Positions 27,401 through 36,129 of a stretch of DNA of 64,000 nt are shown piece by piece. A model generated the notes under the pieces. That model was not told the origin of the DNA, did not search any database, and saw only the letters and a program-made list of their open reading frames with translations. The DNA is from Pseudomonas putida (GTDB lineage: Bacteria; Pseudomonadota; Gammaproteobacteria; Pseudomonadales; Pseudomonadaceae), in NCBI RefSeq assembly GCF_026625125.1, contig NZ_CP113097.1, positions 2,356,001 through 2,420,000 on the forward strand, read 5' to 3'. How positions within the stretch are numbered: position 1 is the first letter of the stretch; each line of letters opens with the position of its first letter. Both the position numbers and the translations under genes were made by a program.

Positions 27401-27960
27401 CCCGTGAGGAAGAGGCCGAACTGCTCAAGTATTCGCGTTCGATCATCATCAAGGGCGCACGCTCGCCAGAGCGTCTGCTCGACGAGGTGACGTTGTTCCT
27501 GCACAAAGTCGAATCGCAGCTGTCCCATGAGCGCCAGCGCATGCTCAAGACCGCGCGCAGCCGTGACAAGGTCTTCGAAGGGCGCAAGGTGCTGCTGGTG
27601 GACGACGATGTGCGTAATATCTTCGCCCTCACCAGTGCCCTGGAGCACAAGGGCGCCATCGTCGAGATCGGCCGCAACGGGCGTGAGGCCATCGAGCGGC
27701 TGGAGCAGCATGATGACATCGACCTGGTGCTGATGGATGTGATGATGCCGGAAATGGATGGCTTCGAGGCTACCCGCCTGATCCGCCAGCAGCCGCGCTG
27801 GCGCAAGTTGCCGATCATCGCCGTGACCGCCAAGGCGATGAAGGATGACCAGCACCGCTGCCTGCAGGCCGGCGCCAATGATTACCTGGCCAAACCGATC
27901 GACCTGGACCGCCTGTTCTCGTTGATCCGTGTGTGGCTGCCGCAACTGGAGCGAATTTGA
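24493..27960 (+). CDS. hybrid sensor histidine kinase with three receivers
   Basis: 1155 residues. Span 1 (about 21-43), a CHASE3-like periplasmic four-helix domain containing GMRGFLITGDERFL, span 2 (about 186-206), GAF domain (about 245-395), long coiled coil (390-485, NEELQVQQEELKTANEELEE), HisKA with His496 (MSHELRTPLN), HATPase, then receivers with Asp813 (LLDMRLPD), Asp935 (IIDLKLPD) and Asp1082 (LMDVMMPEM). No Hpt or DNA-binding domain follows. It begins a compact operon with CheR, CheB and a second kinase. Such kinases often sense envelope conditions; the signal is unknown. Confidence 0.93.
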   Translation: MIQAASMDQQSFRKLLSRNIGLPLGVGLLGAVAFVAVINYLLSAMQWVEHTDRVIGNANEAIKLSIDMETGMRGFLITGDERFLDPYEVAKPKIKGSLTSLRGMVADNPQQVDRIDRLIALQDAWNDFGGEMIAQRRDGGDYRQSVANGRGKRITDEIRKEFDDLVDTEQQLRMARNEKVSNVTVTAISAFVLLIVGLSALLAYLGRRDLMALSTSYDDNLKAQQRSAERLEQQAWLRNGQTQLAEQVLGQLTLPMLGENILRFFASYLGSVVGALYVRDGHGRLVRMASYGLDAEEQGREQVLAAHDGLLSQAVREGRLLRLDDLPEDYYRLSSGLGSGLPRSALLMPAIDDGQINGVIELGFLRPLQERDDELMERVAGNLGMSIESARYRQRLQEVLAETQQLNEELQVQQEELKTANEELEEQSRVLKESQAHLETQQAELEQTNEQLSERTDALDRKNDELLQAQQELQARADDLQRSSKYKSEFLANMSHELRTPLNSSLILAKLLAENGEGNLSAEQVKFAESIYSAGNDLLNLINDILDIAKVEAGKLEVRPETTQLERLVEGLRGMFLPLAEHKGLAFQVKVEPPVPATLFTDRQRLEQILKNLLSNAIKFTDHGQVSLTISHQAGAGIVFAVRDSGIGIAPDQQQAIFGAFHQVDGSSNRRYGGTGLGLSISRDLAHLLGGQISVDSSPGQGSVFSLTMPERYEAEAEEVEAHSLRPAVDTLPPAPQVATAALPKLPAPTFADDREHAPFGNRCILVIEDEPNFARILFDLAHELGYSCLVAQAADEGFALAAQYIPDAILLDMRLPDHSGLTVLQRLKELAGTRHIPVHIISVEDRVEAAMHMGAVGYAVKPTSREELKEVFARLEAKLTQKLKHILLVEDDDLQRESIARLIGDDDVEITAVALAQDALALLRENIYDCMIIDLKLPDMLGNELLKRMTAEDIRSFPPVIVYTGRNLTREEEAELLKYSRSIIIKGARSPERLLDEVTLFLHKVESQLSHERQRMLKTARSRDKVFEGRKVLLVDDDVRNIFALTSALEHKGAIVEIGRNGREAIERLEQHDDIDLVLMDVMMPEMDGFEATRLIRQQPRWRKLPIIAVTAKAMKDDQHRCLQAGANDYLAKPIDLDRLFSLIRVWLPQLERI

Positions 27961-28778
27961 TTAGCGAGCGCAACACCGACATCGAGATCAGGCTGCTGAT
28001 CGAGGCGATCTACCTCAAGTACAGCTACGATTTTCGCAACTACTCCGGCGCTTCGATCAAGCGCCGGATACTCCATGCCCTGCGCCAGTTCGATTGCGCT
28101 ACGGTGTCGTCCCTGCAGGAGCGGGTGCTGCACGACCCGGGCATGTTCATGCAGTTGCTGCAGTTCCTGACGATCCCGGTCAGCGAGATGTTCCGCGACC
28201 CGAGCCACTTTCTTGCCCTGCGCAACGAGGTGGTGCCGCTGTTGCGCACCTGGCCGTCGATCAAGATCTGGATCGCGGGCTGCAGCACCGGCGAAGAGGT
28301 GTATTCGATGGCCATCCTGCTGCGCGAGGAAGGCCTGCTGGAGCGCACCATCCTGTATGCCACCGATATCAATCCGCGCTCCCTGGACAGGGCCAAGCAG
28401 GGCATCTACTCGATGCAGAGCATGCGCGAGTACGCAGAAAACTACCGCCTGGCCGGCGGGCGGCGCGACTTTGCCGAGTACTACACCAGCGCCTATGGCA
28501 ACGCCATCATGGACAGCAGCCTGCGCGACAACGTGACCTTCGCCGACCACAGCCTGGCCACCGACAGCGTGTTCTCCGAAACCCAACTGGTGTCGTGCCG
28601 CAACGTGCTGATCTACTTCAACAAAGAGCTGCAGGACCGCGCCCTGGGGCTGTTCCATGAGTCCTTGTGTCACCGTGGCTTTCTGGTGCTGGGCAGCAAG
28701 GAATCGGTGGATTTTTCCGCTTATAGCGACCGTTTCGAGCCACTGGTCAAGCCCGAACGGATCTACCGCAAATCATGA
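27957..28778 (+). CDS. CheR-type protein glutamate methyltransferase
   Basis: 273 residues from a TTG that overlaps the kinase stop (TTGA). SAM-binding IWIAGCSTGEEVYSMAILL, ATDINPRSL and the CRNVLIYF motif are standard CheR features. No chemoreceptor gene is in the window, so the methyl target is unclear. In similar operons CheR/CheB pairs act on sensor kinases or remote receptors. Ends overlapping the CheB start. Confidence 0.9.
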   Translation: MISERNTDIEIRLLIEAIYLKYSYDFRNYSGASIKRRILHALRQFDCATVSSLQERVLHDPGMFMQLLQFLTIPVSEMFRDPSHFLALRNEVVPLLRTWPSIKIWIAGCSTGEEVYSMAILLREEGLLERTILYATDINPRSLDRAKQGIYSMQSMREYAENYRLAGGRRDFAEYYTSAYGNAIMDSSLRDNVTFADHSLATDSVFSETQLVSCRNVLIYFNKELQDRALGLFHESLCHRGFLVLGSKESVDFSAYSDRFEPLVKPERIYRKS

Positions 28779-29350
28779 AGGGCATAAGCGCGGTGGTGAT
28801 CGGTGCTTCGGCGGGGGGCGTGCAGGCGCTGTTTCAGGTGCTCGGCGGCTTGCCGCCGGCATTCGCGACGCCGGTGCTGTGTGTGCTGCACCTGCCCGAT
28901 GACCGTCACAGCCATCTCGCCGACGTGCTGCAGCGGCGCCTGCACAGGCCGGTGCACGAGGCGCGGGACAAAGAGGTCATCGCCCCTGGCCAGATCTACG
29001 TGGCGACGCCCGGTTATCACTTGTCGGTCGAGCAGGATCTGAGCCTGTCGCTGAGCCAGGAGGAGCCGGTGCATTTCTCGCGCCCGGCCATCGACTTCCT
29101 GTTCATCTCGGCAGCCGATGCCTATGGCGCGGGCCTGCTGGGTGTATTGCTCACAGGCGCCAACGAGGACGGCGCCAAAGGCCTTGCCTACATCAAGAAC
29201 AGCGGCGGCCGGACCGTGGTCCAGGACCCCCGCGACGCCCAGGTAGCGCTGATGCCGGAGGCCGCTTTGGCGCTCCACCAGCCCGACCTGATTCTTTCTT
29301 TGAGCGGTATCGGGCAATTGCTCGCCAACCTGGAATCCAGTGCATGCTAA
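28775..29350 (+). CDS. CheB-type methylesterase domain without receiver
   Basis: 191 residues, catalytic domain only: Ser in GASAGG, His in VLHLPDD, Asp in LTGANEDGAKG. Classical CheB has an N-terminal receiver that gates activity; that domain is absent, so control must come from elsewhere, perhaps one of the separate receivers in the operon. Overlaps both CheR and the next kinase. Confidence 0.9.
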   Translation: MKGISAVVIGASAGGVQALFQVLGGLPPAFATPVLCVLHLPDDRHSHLADVLQRRLHRPVHEARDKEVIAPGQIYVATPGYHLSVEQDLSLSLSQEEPVHFSRPAIDFLFISAADAYGAGLLGVLLTGANEDGAKGLAYIKNSGGRTVVQDPRDAQVALMPEAALALHQPDLILSLSGIGQLLANLESSAC

Positions 29351-30570
29351 GCCACATCACCGCCAAACTGCTGATCGTCGATGATCTGCCGGAAAACCTC
29401 CTGGCCCTCGACGCCCTGATTCAGGGCCAAGACCGCGAGGTGCACAAGGCCCAATCTGCGGAAGCCGCATTGTCGTTGTTGCTGGAGCACGAATTCGCCC
29501 TGGCCATTCTCGACGTGCAGATGCCGGGCATGAATGGCTTTGAACTGGCCGAACTGATGCGCGGCACGGAAAAGACCCGCAATATCCCGATCGTCTTCGT
29601 CACCGCTGCCGGGCGCGAGATGAACTACGCCTTCAAGGGCTACGAAAGCGGCGCGGTAGACTTCCTTTACAAGCCGCTCGATACCCTGGCGGTGAAAAAC
29701 AAGGTCACGGTGTTCGTCGACCTTTATCGCCAGCGCAAGGGGCTCGACAGCCAGTTGCAGGCGCTTGAGCGCAGCCGCCAGGAGCAGGAACTGCTGCTCA
29801 CGCAGTTGCAGGTGGCGCGCAGTGAGCTGGAGCATGCCGTGCGCATGCGCGACGACTTCATGTCGATCGTGGCCCACGAGGTGCGTACACCGCTCAACGG
29901 CCTTATCCTCGAGACCCAGCTGCGCAAGATGCACTTGGCCCGCGGCAGCCTTGAGGCGTTCAGCCCTGACAAGCTGCAAGCCATGGTCGAGCGCGACGAA
30001 CGGCAGATCAATAGCCTGATCCGCCTGATCGAAGACATGCTCGATGTGTCGCGCATCCGCACCGGCAAGCTGTCGCTACGGCCCAAGCTGTTCGACCTGG
30101 GCCAGCTGGTGCGTGGCCTGGTGGAAAACTTTACCGCACAGGCCACCGCGCTGGGCACGCACATCGATCTGCAGCGCTGCGATGGCCTGCAGGGTGAGTG
30201 GGATGAATTCCGGATTGAACAAGTACTGGCCAACCTGTTGTCCAATGCGTTGCGTTATGGCGAACGCCAGCCGGTCGAGGTGCGGGTATTCGAGCAGGCG
30301 GGCATGGCCTGGGTGCAGGTGCAGGATCACGGCATCGGCATCAGTGGCGTGAACCAGCAACGGATTTTCCAGCAGTTCGAGCGCGTTGCCACTCAGCAGG
30401 CCAGTGCCGGGCTGGGGTTGGGGCTGTATATCTCGGAGCAGATCGTCAGCGCCCATGGCGGGCAGATCCAGGTGCAGAGCGAAGAAGGCAAGGGCGCCAC
30501 GTTCACCCTGCAATTGCCGCTGACGCGGCAGACCGAACAAAACGATCAGGAGCGGGCAACCTCTGCCTGA
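29344..30570 (+). CDS. REC-histidine kinase
   Basis: 408 residues. N-terminal receiver (Asp57, AILDVQMPGMNG), a coiled-coil linker (about 130-168), HisKA with His178 (IVAHEVRTPLNG) and HATPase (DHGIGISG, GLGLGLYISEQ). No membrane segment: a cytosolic kinase probably driven by phosphotransfer to its receiver from the upstream hybrid kinase. The start overlaps the CheB end. Confidence 0.92.
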   Translation: MLSHITAKLLIVDDLPENLLALDALIQGQDREVHKAQSAEAALSLLLEHEFALAILDVQMPGMNGFELAELMRGTEKTRNIPIVFVTAAGREMNYAFKGYESGAVDFLYKPLDTLAVKNKVTVFVDLYRQRKGLDSQLQALERSRQEQELLLTQLQVARSELEHAVRMRDDFMSIVAHEVRTPLNGLILETQLRKMHLARGSLEAFSPDKLQAMVERDERQINSLIRLIEDMLDVSRIRTGKLSLRPKLFDLGQLVRGLVENFTAQATALGTHIDLQRCDGLQGEWDEFRIEQVLANLLSNALRYGERQPVEVRVFEQAGMAWVQVQDHGIGISGVNQQRIFQQFERVATQQASAGLGLGLYISEQIVSAHGGQIQVQSEEGKGATFTLQLPLTRQTEQNDQERATSA

Positions 30571-30614
30571 GCCTGGGGTCAGATGGCCAACTGTAATTTC
30601 AAGGCGTTGTTGTC

Positions 30615-30992
30615 ATGAGTGAAGATGCACAAGATGTGGTGTTGGTGGTCGAGGATGAACCGGCAATCCGGATGATCCTGCGTGACTACCTGGCAGGTGA
30701 GGGCTACCACGTATTGGTAGCCGAGGACGGTGAACAGGCGTTCGCCATCCTGGCGAGCAAGCCGCACCTGGACCTGATGGTCACCGACTTTCGCTTGCCC
30801 GGTGGCATTTCCGGGGTCGAGATCGCCGAGCCTGCGGTGAAGCTGCGACCGGACCTCAAGGTGATCTTCATCAGTGGCTACCCGGCGGAGATTCTCGAGT
30901 CGGGCAGCCCCATCGCCCGCAAGGCGCCGATCCTGGCCAAACCGTTTGACCTGGATACCTTGCACCAGCAGATCCAGGACCTGTTGCGCTGA
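30615..30992 (+). CDS. single-domain response regulator
   Basis: 125 residues, receiver only: acidic pocket Glu13-Asp14, Asp58 (MVTDFRLPGG), Lys in LAKPFD. Lies 44 bp after the REC-kinase and is likely its partner. No output domain, as with the other small receiver of this cluster. Confidence 0.9.
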   Translation: MSEDAQDVVLVVEDEPAIRMILRDYLAGEGYHVLVAEDGEQAFAILASKPHLDLMVTDFRLPGGISGVEIAEPAVKLRPDLKVIFISGYPAEILESGSPIARKAPILAKPFDLDTLHQQIQDLLR

Positions 30993-31000
30993 GCCGCTGT

Positions 31001-31025
31001 ACCGGGGCTGGTCGCCCCGGTTATT
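31001..31025 (+). terminator. probable intrinsic terminator of the signalling operon
   Basis: ACCGGGGC / GCCCCGGT stem with five-base loop followed by TATT, nine bases after the response-regulator stop. The T tract is short. Confidence 0.55.
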
Positions 31026-31118
31026 GCCTCTGATGCAAGGCACAATCTCGCCATTGAGCCTTTTCACTGAAGCTCAACAGGCATATGGTGTACGCCGTCC
31101 ATATTCCCTGGAGCTGTC

Positions 31119-32093
31119 ATGGCCAACCATTTCCCTTCCGTCCGCCCCCGTCGCCTGCGCCAGAACGAGTCGCTGCGCACGCTCTTCCAGGAGACGGAAT
31201 TCCGCCTCGAAGACCTGATCCTGCCGATCTTCGTCGAGGAGGGCATCGACGACTTCGTGCCGATCACCAGCATGCCGGGGGTCAACCGTATTCCCGAAAA
31301 ACGGCTGGCCGAGGAAATCGAACGCTACGCCCGCGCCGGCATCAAGTCGGTGATGACCTTCGGCGTTTCGCACAACCTCGATGCCACCGGTAGCGATACC
31401 TGGAACGAGAACGGCCTGGTGGCGCGCATGGCCCGCATCTGCAAGGACAGCGTGCCGGAAATGGTGGTGATGTCCGACACCTGCTTCTGTGAGTACACCA
31501 GCCACGGCCATTGCGGCGTGCTGCACGACCATGGCGTGGACAACGACGCCACCCTGGCCAACCTGGGCAGGCAGGCCGTGGTGGCTGCAGCGGCTGGGGC
31601 CGACTTCATCGCGCCGTCGGCGGCGATGGACGGGCAGGTCCAGGCGATCCGTGGTGCGCTGGATGCCGCGGGCTTCCACGACACCGCGATCATGGCCTAC
31701 TCCACCAAGTTCGCCTCGTCGCTCTATGGTCCATTCCGTGAAGCGGGCGGCACAGCGCTCAAGGGCGACCGCAAGAGCTACCAGATGAACCCGATGAACC
31801 GCCGCGAAGCGGTGCGCGAGTCGCTGCTCGACGAGCAGGAAGGTGCCGATGTACTGATGGTCAAACCGGCCGGGGCCTACCTGGACGTGATCGCCGACAT
31901 TCGCGCCGCATCGCGCCTGCCGCTGGCGGCTTACCAGGTCAGTGGTGAGTACGCGATGATCAAGTTCGGCGGCCAGGCCGGTGCCATCGACGAGGGGCGA
32001 GTGGTGCGTGAGAGTATCGGTGCGATCAAGCGTGCCGGTGCTGACCTGATCCTGACCTATTTCGCCATGGACCTGGCCCGCGAAGGCATCTGA
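31119..32093 (+). CDS. hemB: porphobilinogen synthase (zinc type)
   Basis: 324 residues. Condenses two 5-aminolevulinates to porphobilinogen. Schiff-base lysines Lys197 (YSTKFASS) and Lys249 (LMVKPAG) are present. The metal loop is [15 protein letters not shown], with Cys122, Cys124 and Cys132, the zinc-site pattern. The well-known P. aeruginosa enzyme instead has Asp residues there and uses magnesium. This is therefore probably a second, zinc-type HemB. Stands alone, without other haem genes. Confidence 0.93.
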   Translation: MANHFPSVRPRRLRQNESLRTLFQETEFRLEDLILPIFVEEGIDDFVPITSMPGVNRIPEKRLAEEIERYARAGIKSVMTFGVSHNLDATGSDTWNENGLVARMARICKDSVPEMVVMSDTCFCEYTSHGHCGVLHDHGVDNDATLANLGRQAVVAAAAGADFIAPSAAMDGQVQAIRGALDAAGFHDTAIMAYSTKFASSLYGPFREAGGTALKGDRKSYQMNPMNRREAVRESLLDEQEGADVLMVKPAGAYLDVIADIRAASRLPLAAYQVSGEYAMIKFGGQAGAIDEGRVVRESIGAIKRAGADLILTYFAMDLAREGI

Positions 32094-32184
32094 GGCCACT
32101 GCACGCGAGAAATCGCTGAGCGTGGAATTATTTTGTGTCCCGGTGTATCTGATGCCAAAGAGCCTCAGTAACAGGGACACATGG

Positions 32185-33687
32185 ATGAAATCACGCAAAA
32201 AAGCTGTCAAGCCGATCGGTTTGAAAGACATCACCATCGTCGACGACGCGAAAATGCGCAAGGCGATCACTGCCGCTGCGCTGGGCAACGCCATGGAGTG
32301 GTTCGACTTCGGCGTTTACGGCTTCGTCGCCTATGCCCTGGGCAAGGTGTTCTTCCCCAACGCCGACCCCAGCGTGCAGATGATCGCGGCTTTGGCCACC
32401 TTCTCGGTTCCGTTCCTGATCCGCCCGCTGGGCGGGCTGTTCTTCGGTGCCCTGGGCGACAAGTTCGGCCGGCAGAAAATTCTTGCCGCGACCATTGTGA
32501 TCATGTCGCTCAGCACCTTCGCCATCGGCCTGATACCGTCCTATGACACCATCGGCATCTGGGCGCCGATCTTGCTATTGCTGGCAAAAATGGCTCAAGG
32601 CTTCTCGGTGGGTGGTGAATACACCGGCGCCTCGATCTTCGTCGCCGAATACGCACCCGACCGCAAGCGCGGCTTCCTCGGCAGCTGGCTGGATTTTGGC
32701 TCGATCGCCGGCTTTGTCCTCGGCGCCGGGGTCGTGGTGCTGATCTCCACCTACCTGGGCGAGGAAAAGTTTCTCGAATGGGGCTGGCGCCTGCCGTTCT
32801 TCCTTGCCTTGCCGTTGGGCATCATCGGCCTCTACCTGCGCCATGCGCTGGAGGAGACCCCGGCGTTCCAGCAGCATGTCGATAAACTTGAACAGGGCGA
32901 CCGCGAGGGCCTGGCTTCCGGGCCCAAGGTGTCGTTCAAGGAAGTTGCCACAAAGCACTGGCGCAGCCTGGTGACGTGCATTGGCGTGGTGATCGCCACC
33001 AACGTGACCTACTACATGCTGCTCACCTACATGCCCAGCTACCTGTCGCACAACCTGCACTACAGCGAAGACCACGGTGTACTGATCATCATCGCGATCA
33101 TGGTCGGCATGCTGTTCGTGCAGCCGGTCATCGGCCTGCTCAGCGACAAGTGGGGCCGCCGCCCATTCATCATCGTCGGCAGTGTCGGCCTGTTGGCCCT
33201 AGCCATCCCGGCCTTCATGCTCATCAACAGTGGTGTGCTCGGGGTGATCTTCGCCGGCTTGCTGATCATTGCCGTGTTGCTCAACTTCTTCATCGGCGTA
33301 ATGGCTTCGACCCTGCCGGCGATGTTCCCCACCCACATTCGCTACAGCGCCCTGGCCAGTGCCTTCAACATTTCGGTGCTGATCGCCGGCCTGACCCCGA
33401 CCCTGGCGGCCTGGTTGGTAGAGACCACCGGCGACCTGTACATGCCGGCGTACTACCTGATGGTGATTGCCGCCATTGGCCTGATCACCGGCCTGACCAT
33501 GAAAGAAACCGCCAACAAGCCACTGCGTGGCGCTGCCCCGGCGGCCTCGGATATCGATGAGGCGCGAGAGCTGCTGCAGGAGCACCACGACAATATCGAG
33601 CACAAGATCGAAGACATCGATGAGCAGATTGCCGAGCTTGAGGCCAAACGCAAGTTGCTGGTACAGCAACACCCGCGTATCGATTAA
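32185..33687 (+). CDS. proP: ProP-like proline/betaine:H+ symporter
   Basis: 500 residues, the exact length of E. coli ProP. Twelve-span MFS of the metabolite:H+ symporter family, with DKFGRQK and DKWGRRP loops. A C-terminal heptad region (DIDEARELLQEHHDNIEHKI and on) is the coiled coil that tunes osmotic activation in ProP. It takes up proline and glycine betaine under osmotic stress. ATG at 32185 follows AGGGA; an upstream in-frame ATG at 32122 looks unlikely. Confidence 0.9.
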   Translation: MKSRKKAVKPIGLKDITIVDDAKMRKAITAAALGNAMEWFDFGVYGFVAYALGKVFFPNADPSVQMIAALATFSVPFLIRPLGGLFFGALGDKFGRQKILAATIVIMSLSTFAIGLIPSYDTIGIWAPILLLLAKMAQGFSVGGEYTGASIFVAEYAPDRKRGFLGSWLDFGSIAGFVLGAGVVVLISTYLGEEKFLEWGWRLPFFLALPLGIIGLYLRHALEETPAFQQHVDKLEQGDREGLASGPKVSFKEVATKHWRSLVTCIGVVIATNVTYYMLLTYMPSYLSHNLHYSEDHGVLIIIAIMVGMLFVQPVIGLLSDKWGRRPFIIVGSVGLLALAIPAFMLINSGVLGVIFAGLLIIAVLLNFFIGVMASTLPAMFPTHIRYSALASAFNISVLIAGLTPTLAAWLVETTGDLYMPAYYLMVIAAIGLITGLTMKETANKPLRGAAPAASDIDEARELLQEHHDNIEHKIEDIDEQIAELEAKRKLLVQQHPRID

Positions 33688-33720
33688 GCTACAGGCCTGT
33701 TCACTCAGTAGATAAAGTGT

Positions 33721-34620
33721 ATGGCCGAAGGGTTCTGCGCGCTGCCGCCGCTAAACGGCCTACGTGTTTTCGAGGTGGTGGCGCGCCACCTCAACTTTCG
33801 CCTGGCCGCAGACGAACTCGGGGTAACCCAGGCTGCCGTGGCGCAGCAGATACGCGGGCTTGAAGCGAACCTGGGGATCAAGCTGTTCGAGCGCTTGCCC
33901 AGGGGCCTGAGCCTGACAGGCGCCGGCCAGCGCTACAGTGTCGATATCCGCAGCGCCTTTGCCCTGATCGGCAGCGCCACCCAGGCGCTGCGCCCGGATG
34001 CATCGCACCTGACGGTGAGCGTTACACCGACCTTCGCGGCGAAATGGCTGATCCCCAGGTTGTCGTCCTTCGCGCAGGCGCACCCGGACATCGACCTGCA
34101 GGTGCTGGCCACCGACCGGCTTTCCCAGTTCCGCCCAGAGGGCGTAGATATTGCCGTGCGTTACGGCGTGCCACCGTTCGGCCCGGGCCTGCACACCGAG
34201 CCGTTGCTCGCGCAACGCGTGGTGGCCGTCGCCAGCCCGGCGCTGCTCGCGCAACTGGGTAAGCCCGTGGATCTGGAGCATTTGCAGCGTTACCCGTTGC
34301 TGCACGATGCCCACAACGTCTGGCCGGACTTCATCACCGAGGTATTCCACCGGCCGTTACCGCCCGGGGCGAAGCATATGCGCTTCAACCAGACGTCACT
34401 CGCCATCGATGCCGCGGTTGCAGGGCAGGGCCTGGCGCTGGCCAGCGAGTTTTTCGTGCACAGCGACCTGCACGCCGGGCGCCTGGCCCTTGCCTTCGAC
34501 CAGGTGCTGGAGTTGCGGCAGGCGTTTTACTTGGTGTGGCCGTGCAATGCCCACCAACCCCCGGCGCTGGCGATGGTGCGGGCCTGGCTGTTAGCGCAGG
34601 CGAGGGCGCTAACGCAGTAG
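33721..34620 (+). CDS. LysR-family (GcvA-like) regulator
   Basis: 299 residues. GcvA-type start PPLNGLRVFEVVARHLNF, helix-turn-helix RLAADELGVTQAAVAQQI, effector domain after about residue 95. Close behind proP (33 bp) and followed by the SDR gene (106 bp). The target is unknown; the SDR is the nearest candidate. Confidence 0.9.
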   Translation: MAEGFCALPPLNGLRVFEVVARHLNFRLAADELGVTQAAVAQQIRGLEANLGIKLFERLPRGLSLTGAGQRYSVDIRSAFALIGSATQALRPDASHLTVSVTPTFAAKWLIPRLSSFAQAHPDIDLQVLATDRLSQFRPEGVDIAVRYGVPPFGPGLHTEPLLAQRVVAVASPALLAQLGKPVDLEHLQRYPLLHDAHNVWPDFITEVFHRPLPPGAKHMRFNQTSLAIDAAVAGQGLALASEFFVHSDLHAGRLALAFDQVLELRQAFYLVWPCNAHQPPALAMVRAWLLAQARALTQ

Positions 34621-34726
34621 AAAATCTATCGTCCGAACGAAGCGTTGCTGGCTCTCTGGCTGTGCAGGCCGGGTGCTAGTCTGGGCCCCTCCCTCATGCA
34701 CATCGCAGGGTTGACCCGGAGGCTTC

Positions 34727-35431
34727 ATGTCCAACCAAAAAGTAGCAATCGTGATCGCCGGCGGCAGCGGTATGGGCGCCGCAGCAGCCAGGCGCCTGGC
34801 CGCCGACGGCTTCAAGGTCGGTATCCTGTCGTCCTCTGGCAAAGGCCAGGCCCTGGCCGAGACGCTGGGCGGGATTGGCGTGACCGGCAGCAACCAGTGC
34901 AACGGCGACATCCAGCGCCTGGTCGATGCCGTACTCGCCGAATGGGGCCGTATCGATGTGCTGGTCAACAGTGCCGGCCACGGCCCGCGTGCGCCGATCC
35001 TTGAAATCAGCGACGAAGACTGGCACCAGGGCATGGAGACCTACCTGCTCAATGTCATCCGCCCAACGCGGCTGGTCACGCCAATCATGCAGCGCCAGCA
35101 GGGCGGGGTGGTGATCAACATTTCCACCGCCTGGGCCTTCGAGCCGAGTGACCTGTTCCCCACCTCGGCAGTGTTCCGGGCGGGCCTGGCGGCGTTCAGC
35201 AAAATCTTCGCCGACACCTATGCTGCGGACAACATCCGCATCAACAACATCCTGCCGGGCTGGATCGACAGCCTGCCGGCCACTGAGCAGCGCCGTGACA
35301 GCGTGCCGCTCAAGCGCTATGGCAGCAGCGAGGAAATCGCCGCCACCGTGGCCTTCCTGGCCAGCGATGGCGCGGCGTACATCACCGGGCAGAACATCAG
35401 GGTCGATGGCGGCATTACCCGCAGCATCTGA
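34727..35431 (+). CDS. SDR-family protein lacking the YxxxK pair
   Basis: 234 residues, short-chain dehydrogenase fold: nucleotide loop GGSGMGAAAA (about 13-22), NSAG, NISTAWA with the catalytic-type Ser, and a C-terminal DGGITRSI. Where SDRs have YxxxK, the sequence reads SAVFR within PTSAVFRAGLAAFSK, so both Tyr and Lys appear replaced. It may be inactive as a classical reductase or use other residues. Its stop abuts the convergent riboflavin synthase stop. Confidence 0.85.
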   Translation: MSNQKVAIVIAGGSGMGAAAARRLAADGFKVGILSSSGKGQALAETLGGIGVTGSNQCNGDIQRLVDAVLAEWGRIDVLVNSAGHGPRAPILEISDEDWHQGMETYLLNVIRPTRLVTPIMQRQQGGVVINISTAWAFEPSDLFPTSAVFRAGLAAFSKIFADTYAADNIRINNILPGWIDSLPATEQRRDSVPLKRYGSSEEIAATVAFLASDGAAYITGQNIRVDGGITRSI

Positions 35432-36049
35432 TCAGGCGCGGGCCAGGGTGGCTTTGAGTGTGCGCTCCACCACATCGACCAGGACCATGGTCTGGTGGTC
35501 CACTTCGATGTTGATCAGCTCACCGGCCTTGTAGTGGGCGAAGGTGGTCTGGCGCAGGGTTTCCGGGATCAGGTTGATGGTGACCAAGGTGTCGTCCACG
35601 TCGGCCACGGTCAGGCTGCAGCCGTTGACGCCGAGAAACCCGCGTGGGAACACGTATTTGGCCCACTGCGGCGGCATGCGGAAGGTGATGAAGGCGCCGG
35701 TTTCCTCGATCGACAGCTCGACGATCTCGGCGGTGGTAGCGACGTGGCCGGCCATCAGGTGGCCGCCGACTTCGGCGTTCATTTTTGCCGAGCGCTCGAT
35801 GTTCACGCCCTGGCCTGCCTTGAAGCAGCGCAGGTTGGTGCGCTCGAGGGTGGCAGTCATGGCGTCGAACTTCACCTGGGTGCCGTCAATTTCGGTGACC
35901 GACAGGCAAGTGCCCTCGACACTGACGCTGGCGCCGATCTTCAGGTCCTCGAGCAGTTCGGGGGTGAGGTCGATGGTGAACTGGTTGTGGCCCGGGTAGT
36001 TAGTCACCGCAAGCAGGGGGCGGACGGCCTGGACGATGCCGGTGTACAT
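35432..36049 (-). CDS. ribE: riboflavin synthase (alpha-type, stand-alone)
   Basis: 205 residues with two lumazine-binding barrels: MYTGIVQ start, GHLMAGHV (catalytic-type His), GCSLTVADV and INIEVDHQT. These match the active-site residues known in E. coli (His102, Ser146, Asp185); position 2 is Tyr instead of Phe. It dismutates 6,7-dimethyl-8-ribityllumazine to riboflavin. It is away from other rib genes, so it may be an additional copy. GGAGC precedes the ATG; I see no FMN riboswitch. Confidence 0.9.
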   Translation of the reverse strand: MYTGIVQAVRPLLAVTNYPGHNQFTIDLTPELLEDLKIGASVSVEGTCLSVTEIDGTQVKFDAMTATLERTNLRCFKAGQGVNIERSAKMNAEVGGHLMAGHVATTAEIVELSIEETGAFITFRMPPQWAKYVFPRGFLGVNGCSLTVADVDDTLVTINLIPETLRQTTFAHYKAGELINIEVDHQTMVLVDVVERTLKATLARA

Positions 36050-36077
36050 GAAGGTGCTCCTTGGCGCTGTAAAGGCA

Positions 36078-36123
36078 AGCGGACTGAGCGGGCACGTTCA
36101 CACGTTGGCCCGCGCAGTCCGCT
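36078..36123 (-). terminator. extended hairpin between the GH13 gene and ribE
   Basis: AGCGGACT/AGTCCGCT outer stem, GCGGG/CCCGC middle stem and ACGT/ACGT inner pair. It starts seven bases after the stop of the GH13 gene on the minus strand. A short T-rich run (TTGCCTTTA) follows. Confidence 0.5.
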
Positions 36124-36129
36124 AGGGTC

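Noticed and set aside
36050..36129. FMN riboswitch upstream of ribE
   Set aside because: The space is only 80 bp and is taken up by a terminator-like hairpin; no RFN-element conserved blocks are visible.
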